Positions 1-4,890 of a DNA stretch of 5,686 bases are shown here, one piece after another (position 1 is the stretch's first letter; each line of letters begins with the position of its first letter). Source of the DNA: DASTHS01 sp035718085. GTDB taxonomy: Bacteria > Actinomycetota > Acidimicrobiia > Acidimicrobiales > Palsa-688. Location of the stretch: NCBI GenBank assembly GCA_035718085.1, contig DASTHS010000011.1:1-5686 (forward strand), read 5' to 3'. Below the pieces are notes generated by a model. It saw only the letters and a list, made by a program, of their open reading frames with translations, did no database searches and was not told where the DNA came from. Both the position numbers and the translations under genes were made by a program.

Positions 1-128
1 TCGGCGTCGATCAGGTGCAGACCGTCGGCCCGCACGCCGGTGACGGCCAGTCGCAGCGTGAGCTTGGCCGGCGCGGCCACGACGACGCTGGCGGCGCTGT
101 CGACGCGCACGGGGCCGTCGACGCTCAC
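1..128 (-). CDS. ispE: 4-diphosphocytidyl-2-C-methyl-D-erythritol kinase, N-terminal fragment
   Basis: IspE is a cytosolic GHMP-family kinase that phosphorylates the 2-hydroxyl of CDP-methylerythritol in the MEP route to isoprenoid precursors. Only the first 42 codons are present; the rest runs off the left edge. The visible part has a short non-conserved lead of about 17 residues, then AAPAKLTLRLAVTGVRADG at residues 18-36, followed by LHLIDA. This matches the family's opening beta strand (consensus close to APAKLNL..L.VTGRRADGYH), including the lysine of PAK near the substrate-binding site. Here the usual Asn after PAKL is Thr. The start is GTG at 128-126, whose last two bases form the TG of the rsmA stop TGA (127-125). 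No Shine-Dalgarno is seen, so translation is probably coupled to rsmA. The gene order (ispE after ksgA) supports the call. The catalytic GHMP motifs lie outside the window, so function is inferred from the N-terminus and context. Confidence 0.85.
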   Translation of the reverse strand, partial: MSVDGPVRVDSAASVVVAAPAKLTLRLAVTGVRADGLHLIDA

Positions 129-940
129 GCCGTGACCGGCACGGCGGCCAGGCGGCCCCAGGCGACCACGTCGAGCTGCTCGGCCCGTGCGGTCGGGGCG
201 ACCCCGGCAGCGGCGAAGCCGGCGTCGTCGACCAGGCCGGCCAACGCGCCGCGGAGCATCTTGCGGCGGTGGGCGAAGCCGGCCCGCACCAGCGGGAAGA
301 GGCGGTCGGGGGGCACCGCCACGGCCGGCCGGTCGCGCCGGTCGATGCGCACGAGCACCGACTCGACGTTCGGCCGGGGCACGAAGACCGTGGCCGGCAC
401 GGCGGCGACGACGGCGGCGCGTGCCCAGTAGGCGACCTTCACGGAGACGGCACCGTAGGCGGGATCGCCGGGTGCCGCGGCCAGCCGCTCGCCCACCTCG
501 CGCTGCACCATGACCAGCATGCTGGTGATGGCGGGCACCCCGTCGAGGAGGTCGGCGACGAGTGGGGTGGCCACGTTGTAGGGCAGGTTGGCGACGAGGG
601 TGTGCGCCCGGTCGCCGAGCAGCCCCCGCCAGTCGAGGCGCAGGGCGTCGCCCTCGACGACGGTGACGTCGGTGCCGGCGACCACCTCGCGCAGGACCGG
701 GAGCAGGTGCCGGTCGATCTCGACGGCGGTCAACCGGGCGCCGGCCTCCGCCAGGGCGGTGGTGAGCGACCCGAGCCCGGCGCCGATCTCGACGACGTGG
801 TCGCCTGGGCCGATCCCGGCGAGGCGGACGATGCGGCGCACGGTGTTGGGGTCGGCGACGAAGTTCTGCCCGAGCGCCCGGCTGGGGCGCAGGCCGTGGC
901 GGTCGAGCAGCCCGACGACCTGGCTGCGGGTGAGGGTCAC
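125..940 (-). CDS. rsmA: 16S rRNA (adenine1518-N6/adenine1519-N6)-dimethyltransferase
   Basis: RsmA/KsgA uses S-adenosylmethionine to dimethylate two adjacent adenines in the 3'-terminal hairpin (helix 45) of 16S rRNA, a late step and checkpoint in 30S assembly. The 271-residue product has the normal family length. Visible motifs in order are LGQNF at 23-27, the SAM-binding loop EIGAGLGSLT at 51-60, the acidic ribose-binding E75 in VEID, GDAL at 97-100, the catalytic NLPYN at 118-122, VFVPRPNVES at 185-194, and FAHRRKMLR at 222-230 in the C-terminal rRNA-binding part. The reading frame stays open 66 codons further upstream, but that extension is arginine- and proline-rich and overlaps tatD out of frame. 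The GTG at 940-938 was chosen because the protein then begins just before the conserved N-terminal helix and the start sits in a GTGA overlap with the tatD stop. No Shine-Dalgarno precedes it, so coupling to tatD is likely. Confidence 0.96.
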   Translation of the reverse strand: MTLTRSQVVGLLDRHGLRPSRALGQNFVADPNTVRRIVRLAGIGPGDHVVEIGAGLGSLTTALAEAGARLTAVEIDRHLLPVLREVVAGTDVTVVEGDALRLDWRGLLGDRAHTLVANLPYNVATPLVADLLDGVPAITSMLVMVQREVGERLAAAPGDPAYGAVSVKVAYWARAAVVAAVPATVFVPRPNVESVLVRIDRRDRPAVAVPPDRLFPLVRAGFAHRRKMLRGALAGLVDDAGFAAAGVAPTARAEQLDVVAWGRLAAVPVTA

Positions 941-1734
941 CCGGGCGGCGGCAGGGCGAAGGCGGCGGCGGCGTTGGCGGTGGTCGCGGCGGCCACGGTC
1001 TCGACGTCGACGCCGAGCTGCGCGGCGACGGCGGCGCCGACGAGGGGCACGAGGGCCGGGGCGTTGGGCTTGCCCCGGTGCGGCACCGGGGCGAGGAAGG
1101 GGGCGTCGGTCTCGACCAGCACCCGGTCGAGGGGGCACAGGGCGGCGGCGGCGCGCACGTCACCGGCGTTCTTGAACGTGACGATGCCGCTGAAGCTGAG
1201 GAAGGCGCCGAGGTCGAGGCAGCGTCGCGCCTCGTCGGGGCCGCCGGTGAAGCAGTGGATGACGGTGCGCGCCGGCACCCCCTCGGCGGCCAACACGTCG
1301 AAGGTGTCGGCCCAGGCGTCGCGGGTGTGGATCACCAGGGCCAGGTCGAGGCGGGTGGCCAGGGCGATCTGCGCGGCGAACGCCTCGCGCTGGGCCTGGC
1401 GGGGCGAGTGCTCGTAGAAGTAGTCGAGGCCGCACTCGCCGACGGCCACGACCCGGTCGCGCCCAGGGTCGGCCAGCAGCGGCTCGATGGTGGCGACCCC
1501 TTGGCTGGCGTCGTGGGGGTGCAGCCCGACGGTGGCCCACACCTCGACGCCGTGGCGGCCCCCGAGGTCGCGGGCGGCGGCGACGGCGGCGGCGGAGTGC
1601 TCGGCGTCGGTGCCGACCGTGACCGCCCGGGTGACACCTGCGGCGGCGGCGGCGGCGAGCACCTCCTCGGCGGGGGCGGCCAGCCCCTCGGAGGGCACGT
1701 GGCAGTGGCTGTCGGTCCACACGGGAGCGGTCAC
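937..1734 (-). CDS. tatD: TatD-family metal-dependent hydrolase / DNase
   Basis: TatD proteins are cytosolic TIM-barrel metallo-hydrolases of the amidohydrolase superfamily with 3'-5' exonuclease activity on DNA, linked to DNA repair and quality control. The 265-residue product has the usual length. All expected metal ligands are present: the HxH pair H10 and H12 in DSHCH, E100 in GECGLDY, H136 in VIHTRDA, H160 in IHCFTGG and D210 in ETDAPFL. LHPHD at 71-75 and the HRGKPN segment at 219-224 are also typical. A much longer open frame runs upstream through metG in another phase; it is arginine-rich and has no family similarity, so it was rejected. GTG at 1734-1732 starts the protein seven residues before the conserved DSHCH and overlaps the metG stop as GTGA. 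No Shine-Dalgarno is visible. Between metG and rsmA is the usual actinobacterial position for this gene. The native substrate cannot be told from sequence. Confidence 0.95.
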   Translation of the reverse strand: MTAPVWTDSHCHVPSEGLAAPAEEVLAAAAAAGVTRAVTVGTDAEHSAAAVAAARDLGGRHGVEVWATVGLHPHDASQGVATIEPLLADPGRDRVVAVGECGLDYFYEHSPRQAQREAFAAQIALATRLDLALVIHTRDAWADTFDVLAAEGVPARTVIHCFTGGPDEARRCLDLGAFLSFSGIVTFKNAGDVRAAAALCPLDRVLVETDAPFLAPVPHRGKPNAPALVPLVGAAVAAQLGVDVETVAAATTANAAAAFALPPPG

Positions 1735-3251
1735 GCGGGCTGGATGCGGGGGAACAGCGGGGGCCCGGTCTCCACGGCCAGCCCGCCGGGGTAGCCGCCC
1801 CACGCCGCCGCCGCCGGCAGGCGCTGGTCGCCGGGCACCCCGTCGAGGCCGATGCGCCGCCAGATCTCGGCGCACGCCCGGGGCACCGCCGGGGTGGCGA
1901 GCACGGCGAGGATGCGCAACGCCTCGAGGGCGTCCCCGAGCACCCGGTCGACGGCCGGGCCGGGCTCCGCCTTCCAGGGCTCGGCCGCCTCCAGGGCGGC
2001 GTTGGTCTCGCGCACCAGCCGCCAGGTCGCCTCCAGCGCCTCGCTCGGCGCCGTGCGGGCCCACCCGTCGGCGGCGGCGGCGTAGACGTCGGCGGCCACG
2101 GCCCCTAGGGGGCTGGCCGGGTCGGGGGCAGGCCCGACCCCACCGCACTTGCGGCCCACCACCGTGGCCACCCGGTTGAGGAGGTTGCCGAGGTTGTTCG
2201 CCAGGTCGGCGTTGTAGCGGGCGACCATGCCCTCGAAGCTGAAGTCGCCGTCGGGGCCGAAGCTCTGGTCGCGCAGGAAGTGGTAGCGGAACCCGTCGAC
2301 GCCGAAGGTCTCGACCAGGTCGGCCGGGGCGATCTGGTTGAGCGCCGTCTTCGACATCTTCTCGCCGCCGACGAGCAGGAAGCCGTGCACGTCGACCTGC
2401 GCCGGCGGGTCGATGCCCGCAGCCATGAGCAGCGCCGGCCAGTAGACGCAGTGGAAGCGAAGGATGTCCTTGCCGATCAGGTGGTGCACGCTCGGCCACC
2501 AGGCGGCGAAGCGCTCGGGGTCGGCGCCGTAGCCGACCGCCGTCGCGTAGTTGATCAGGGCGTCGTACCAGACGTAGAAGACGTGCCCGGGGTCCCACGG
2601 CACCGGCACCCCCCAGGTGATGCTCGAGCGGGAGATCGAGATGTCGCGCAGGCCGCCCTTGACCAGGCCGATGGCCTCGTTCCGCTTGCCGACGGGCCGC
2701 ACGGGGCTCGGCTCCCGGCCGTACCACTCGAGGAGCCGGTCGGAGAAGGCCGACAACTTGAAGAACCAGTTCCGCTCGGAGAGCTGCTCGACCGGTCGCA
2801 GGTGGATCGGGCAGCACAGCTCGCCGTCGCGCAGCACCAGCTCGCCCTCGGTGTAGTACTCCTCGCAGGGCACGCAATAGAGGCCCTCGTAGGTGCCCGG
2901 CTCGATGAACCCGTTGTCGTAGGCCGCCTGCATCAACGCCTGCACCGCGGTGTGGTGGCGGCCCTCGGTGGTGCGGATGAAGTCGTCGTTGGTGATGTCG
3001 AGGGCCGCCCAGGTCGAGCGGAAGCGCTCGGAGAAGCGGTCGGCCTGCTCGATGGGCGTGACCCCGTTGGCCTGCGCCGCCCGCTGCATCTTGAGGCCGT
3101 GCTCGTCGGTGCCGGTCAGGAAGAAGACCTCGTCACCCGCCAGCCGGTGCCACCGGGCGAGGGCGTCGGCCGTCACCGTCGTGTACGCGTGGCCGATGTG
3201 GGGCGCGTCGTTGACGTAGTAGATCGGCGTCGTGACGTAGAACCGGGCCAC
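1731..3251 (-). CDS. metG: methionyl-tRNA synthetase (class I, single-zinc type)
   Basis: MetRS charges initiator and elongator tRNA-Met with methionine in the cytosol. The 506-residue protein has the class I signatures HIGH at 18-21 and KMSKT at 298-302 (canonical KMSKS with the last Ser replaced by Thr), plus GTDEHG at 47-52 and WYDALINY at 228-235. The zinc knuckle has one CxxC (C126, C129) followed by CPIH (C147, H150), which fits the one-zinc, Thermus-like type rather than the two-knuckle E. coli type. In the helical anticodon-binding domain, N356, R360 and W426 align by eye with the residues that read the CAU anticodon. There is no C-terminal Trbp111-like domain, as expected for monomeric short forms. 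The GTG start at 3251-3249 opens directly into the conserved FYVTTPIYYVN strand, and the stop overlaps the tatD start. There is no Shine-Dalgarno; a TACCCT hexamer 7 bases upstream suggests a leaderless transcript. It is probably the first gene of the metG-tatD-rsmA-ispE operon. Confidence 0.97.
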   Translation of the reverse strand: MARFYVTTPIYYVNDAPHIGHAYTTVTADALARWHRLAGDEVFFLTGTDEHGLKMQRAAQANGVTPIEQADRFSERFRSTWAALDITNDDFIRTTEGRHHTAVQALMQAAYDNGFIEPGTYEGLYCVPCEEYYTEGELVLRDGELCCPIHLRPVEQLSERNWFFKLSAFSDRLLEWYGREPSPVRPVGKRNEAIGLVKGGLRDISISRSSITWGVPVPWDPGHVFYVWYDALINYATAVGYGADPERFAAWWPSVHHLIGKDILRFHCVYWPALLMAAGIDPPAQVDVHGFLLVGGEKMSKTALNQIAPADLVETFGVDGFRYHFLRDQSFGPDGDFSFEGMVARYNADLANNLGNLLNRVATVVGRKCGGVGPAPDPASPLGAVAADVYAAAADGWARTAPSEALEATWRLVRETNAALEAAEPWKAEPGPAVDRVLGDALEALRILAVLATPAVPRACAEIWRRIGLDGVPGDQRLPAAAAWGGYPGGLAVETGPPLFPRIQPA

Positions 3252-3258
3252 GGCGGGC

Positions 3259-3264
3259 AGGGTA
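3259..3264 (-). promoter_or_regulatory. putative -10 element of a leaderless metG promoter
   Basis: The minus strand reads TACCCT at 3264-3259, a match to the actinobacterial -10 pattern TAnnnT. Exactly 7 bases (GCCCGCC) separate it from the GTG start of metG. A transcript beginning the usual 6-8 bases after the -10 would start at or beside the start codon, which fits the absence of a Shine-Dalgarno sequence. No TTGACA-like -35 box is seen. The same hexamer and spacing occur before rsmI. Confidence 0.5.
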
Positions 3265-3304
3265 CCGGTGCCGCAGGCCCGGCCCGATGGCCGCCCGGTG
3301 GGTT

Positions 3305-3321
3305 CGCGCCGCAGCGGCGCG
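3305..3321 (-). terminator. GC-only hairpin just after the RsbW-like gene
   Basis: CGCGCCG (3305-3311) and CGGCGCG (3315-3321) are perfect inverted repeats with a three-base loop. The hairpin begins immediately beyond the stop codon (3324-3322) of the RsbW-like gene and lies 53 bases before the metG start. There is no run of T after it on the minus strand, so it is not a textbook intrinsic terminator. It could end or attenuate the upstream transcript, or be a chance product of high GC content. Confidence 0.3.
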
Positions 3322-3759
3322 TCAGGCGCCCGACAGGGCCCGGAGGGGCGACTCGCCGTCGAGGTCGAGGTGCTTTGTCAGGTGCACGATCGTGCCCGCT
3401 TCGTGTTCACGGGGGATGAAGTGCAGCTCGTCGACCAAGGCGCGCATCAGGGCGACCCCCCGCCCGCTCTCGGCGAAGTCGTGGGCGGCGCCGGCCGAGT
3501 TGGCGTCGAAGCCGCCGCCGGTGTCGATGACGCGGATGTGGCAGTCGCCGGGGTCGATCTCGACCTCGACGGAATACTCGGAGCCGGCACCGCCGGCGTG
3601 GTTGATCACGTTGGCGCACGCCTCGGTGACCGCCAGGGCGACGTCGTCGACGCACGGCTCGAGGACGCCGAGCTGCAGCATCGACGAGCGCACCAGGCCG
3701 CGCACGAGCGGCACCGACTCGACATCGGGCGGCAGCTGCAGTGTGTAGACGATCTGCAT
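3322..3759 (-). CDS. RsbW/SpoIIAB-like anti-sigma factor (HATPase_c_2 ATP-binding protein)
   Basis: This 145-residue cytosolic protein is close to a single GHKL-type ATPase domain of the RsbW/SpoIIAB class. In this class the protein either binds and silences a sigma factor or phosphorylates an anti-sigma antagonist. The N-box reads EACANVINH at 46-54 (E46, N50), the G1 box DTGGGFD at 79-85, the G2 region SGRGVALMRALVDEL at 98-112, and GTIVHLTK at 122-129 forms the closing strand with the conserved Thr. There is no transmembrane segment or receiver domain. The ATG at 3759-3757 is preceded by a GAAAGG Shine-Dalgarno 7 bases away, which fixes the start and sets this gene apart from its apparently leaderless neighbours. 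It sits alone between rsmI and metG. No sigma factor or STAS-domain antagonist is visible in the window, so the partner is unknown and kinase versus pure anti-sigma action is undecided. An upstream GNNT-N16-GGGTAC match suggests control by a sigma-B/F-type factor. Confidence 0.88.
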   Translation of the reverse strand: MQIVYTLQLPPDVESVPLVRGLVRSSMLQLGVLEPCVDDVALAVTEACANVINHAGGAGSEYSVEVEIDPGDCHIRVIDTGGGFDANSAGAAHDFAESGRGVALMRALVDELHFIPREHEAGTIVHLTKHLDLDGESPLRALSGA

Positions 3760-3766
3760 GACCCGG

Positions 3767-3772
3767 CCTTTC
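3767..3772 (-). promoter_or_regulatory. ribosome binding site of the RsbW-like gene
   Basis: GAAAGG on the minus strand lies 7 bases before the ATG at 3759. It decides this start and is the only clear Shine-Dalgarno sequence I see before any gene start in the window. Confidence 0.7.
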
Positions 3773-3786
3773 GCGATGGTCGGGAC

Positions 3787-3812
3787 GTACCCAGGGCCCG
3801 TGGCGGGCAGTC
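3787..3812 (-). promoter_or_regulatory. candidate sigma-B/sigma-F-type promoter for the RsbW-like gene
   Basis: On the minus strand GACT (3812-3809), 16 bases, then GGGTAC (3792-3787) match the GNNT-N14-16-GGGTAC/T consensus known for actinobacterial stress and sporulation sigma factors (Streptomyces sigma-B; the mycobacterial sigma-F -10 is similar). The -10 ends 27 bases before the ATG, leaving room for a leader of about 20 bases with the GAAAGG ribosome binding site. No TAnnnT housekeeping -10 is seen in this 94-base gap. GGGTAC also occurs at 3260-3265 on the plus strand where no gene follows, so chance is a real alternative. Confidence 0.4.
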
Positions 3813-3816
3813 TCGC

Positions 3817-3851
3817 GCACGGCCGATCCCGCCGCTGACCACCCGCCGTGC
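3817..3851 (-). terminator. inverted repeat directly after rsmI
   Basis: GCACGGC (3817-3823) and GCCGTGC (3845-3851) are perfect 7-base inverted repeats with a 21-base loop, starting two bases after the rsmI stop codon (3856-3854). There is no T-tract. It may form a weak terminator or a 3' stabilising hairpin for the rsmI transcript. Its promoter-proximal edge lies just upstream of the candidate GNNT box of the next gene. Chance is possible at this GC content. Confidence 0.22.
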
Positions 3852-3853
3852 CG

Positions 3854-4717
3854 TCACGGCCCGGGGCGGCGCCAGGTCAGGGCGAGCGATGCGGTGTACA
3901 CCTCTCGCCGGGGGGCGCCCAGCGCGGCGGCGACGGTGGCGACGGCGGCCCTGCGGTCGACGCCGGCGGCGGCGGCCTGCTCGAGGGCGGCCACCACCTC
4001 GTCGGGGCCGGCAGGCGGTGGCGGCGGCGCCGGGCCCACCACCAGCACCCACTCCCCCCGCGGCGCTTCGGCGGCCACCCACGCCACGGCTGCGCCCAGG
4101 GTGCCCCGCCACAGCTGCTGGTGCAGCTTCGTGAGCTCGCGCGCCGCGGCCACCGGCCGCTCCGCACCGCACGCAGCCGCCAGGTCGGCCAGCGTCCGGG
4201 CGACGCGGTGGGGAGCTTCGTAGAGCACGGTGGTGCGGTCGTCGACCGCCAGCGCGCCGAGCCGGCGGGCGCGGTCGGCCCCCGAGCGCGGCAGGAACCC
4301 CTCGAACGCCCACCGGGCGGTGGGCAGCCCCGACGCCACGAGGGCGGTGACCGCCGCCGCCGGGCCGGGCACGACGTCGACCTCCACCCCGCGCCCGACG
4401 GCGGCCTGCACGACCGCCTCGCCCGGGTCGGAGACGCCGGGCATGCCCGCGTCGGTGACCACGGCGACCACCTGGCCCGCGGCGGCGGCGTCGACGGCGC
4501 GCTGGGCGGCCTGCCGCTCGTTGTGGGCGTGCATGGCGACGAGCCGGCCGCCCGCCGCCACGCCGCAGGCGGTGAGCAGCTGACGGGTGCGACGGGTGTC
4601 CTCGCAGCAGATGAGGTCGGCCTCGGCCAGCACCGCCGCCGCACGGGGCGACAGGTCGCCGAGGTTGCCGATCGGCGTGCCGACCAGGACGATCCGGCCG
4701 CCCGGGCGCGCTGCCAC
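3854..4717 (-). CDS. rsmI: 16S rRNA (cytidine1402-2'-O)-methyltransferase
   Basis: RsmI, a SAM-dependent tetrapyrrole-methylase-fold enzyme, adds the 2'-O-methyl group to C1402 of 16S rRNA near the P site, tuning start-codon choice and decoding. The 287-residue product has the family length. Motifs in order are LVGTPIGNLGDLS at 11-23, CEDTRRT at 38-44, VTDAGMPGVSDPG at 87-99 (the glycine/proline loop by the SAM pocket), PGPAA at 117-121, FEGFLPRSG at 138-146, YEAPHR at 166-171 and RELTKLHQ at 193-200. Five consecutive prolines (231-235) link the catalytic domain to a short C-terminal domain. The frame is open 87 codons further upstream, but that stretch is compositionally odd and covers the opposite-strand small gene. 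GTG at 4717 is the only start codon close to the first conserved strand. It lacks a Shine-Dalgarno but has TACCCT 7 bases upstream, pointing to a leaderless message. Confidence 0.95.
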   Translation of the reverse strand: MAARPGGRIVLVGTPIGNLGDLSPRAAAVLAEADLICCEDTRRTRQLLTACGVAAGGRLVAMHAHNERQAAQRAVDAAAAGQVVAVVTDAGMPGVSDPGEAVVQAAVGRGVEVDVVPGPAAAVTALVASGLPTARWAFEGFLPRSGADRARRLGALAVDDRTTVLYEAPHRVARTLADLAAACGAERPVAAARELTKLHQQLWRGTLGAAVAWVAAEAPRGEWVLVVGPAPPPPPAGPDEVVAALEQAAAAGVDRRAAVATVAAALGAPRREVYTASLALTWRRPGP

Positions 4718-4724
4718 CCGGCGG

Positions 4725-4730
4725 AGGGTA
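4725..4730 (-). promoter_or_regulatory. putative -10 element of a leaderless rsmI promoter
   Basis: TACCCT at 4730-4725 on the minus strand fits TAnnnT and is followed by 7 bases (CCGCCGG) and the GTG start of rsmI. It matches the metG arrangement in hexamer and in spacing. No -35 box resembling TTGACA is seen. Confidence 0.5.
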
Positions 4731-4774
4731 GCGGCACCCTCGGTCGCCGCATGGCGGCCGGGGCCCGGGACGCC

Positions 4775-4780
4775 TAGCGT
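4775..4780 (+). promoter_or_regulatory. putative -10 element of a leaderless promoter for the bL37-like gene
   Basis: TAGCGT on the plus strand fits TAnnnT. Eight bases (GGGACGCC) separate it from the ATG at 4789, so transcription would begin at or within a base or two of the start codon. No purine-rich Shine-Dalgarno at a usable distance is evident. It diverges from the rsmI promoter within a 71-base intergenic region. Confidence 0.5.
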
Positions 4781-4788
4781 GGGACGCC

Positions 4789-4881
4789 ATGTCGAAGCGC
4801 ACCAACAAGGCCCGCATCCGGGCGAAGAGCAAGAAGGCCAACCACGGCCGCAAGCCGAACCGGGGTCGCGGGCGCGGCTGA
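4789..4881 (+). CDS. small basic ribosomal protein, bL37-like (30 aa)
   Basis: This ORF encodes 30 residues, 13 of them Lys or Arg plus one His, with no acidic residue. It starts MSKRTNKARIRAK and contains KKANHGRKPN at residues 15-24, ending in an RG-repeat tail (RGRGRG, 25-30). From memory, actinobacterial bL37, the roughly 24-residue large-subunit protein first seen in mycobacterial ribosome structures, begins M(A/S)KRGRKK and ends ANHGKRPN plus about one residue. The match at both ends is good apart from swapped K/R, one extra residue and the longer tail. If correct, it is a structural peptide threaded into 23S rRNA. It stands alone on the plus strand, divergent from rsmI and convergent with the hydrolase gene 20 bases away. 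A TAGCGT -10 lies 8 bases before the ATG. Such ORFs are usually missed for size. I am fairly confident it is coding; the bL37 identity rests on recalled sequence, not a search. Confidence 0.75.
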   Translation: MSKRTNKARIRAKSKKANHGRKPNRGRGRG

Positions 4882-4890
4882 CCCGCCGAC

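Noticed and set aside
269..1417. Long plus-strand open frame opposite rsmA and tatD (382 codons)
   Set aside because: Antisense shadow of well-supported genes. The translation is rich in Gly, Ala, Val and Asp with no recognisable domain, as expected from third-position GC in the opposite strand.
1635..1680. GGC/GCG triplet runs that look like a simple repeat
   Set aside because: They encode the alanine-rich helix of TatD (AAAAAAG) and are explained by Ala codons in a GC-rich genome.
1735..2877. N-terminal extension of tatD up to a start within metG
   Set aside because: The extension is Arg/Gly/Pro-rich out-of-frame metG sequence. TatD proteins begin a few residues before DSHCH, exactly where the GTGA start lies.
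3260..3265. GGGTAC on the plus strand as a second sigma-B/F promoter
   Set aside because: No gene follows on that strand. It lies within the metG upstream region and overlaps the TACCCT element, so it is best seen as chance.
2280..3419. Long plus-strand open frame opposite metG (379 codons)
   Set aside because: metG is certain from its motifs. This antisense frame has no domain and persists only because stops are rare at very high GC.
3268..4134. Plus-strand frame across the RsbW-like gene and part of rsmI
   Set aside because: It spans two real genes and two gaps in antisense and turns into Arg/Pro-rich low-complexity sequence.
3848..4777. Plus-strand frame opposite rsmI
   Set aside because: Antisense shadow with low-complexity Gly/His/Arg composition and no family signature.
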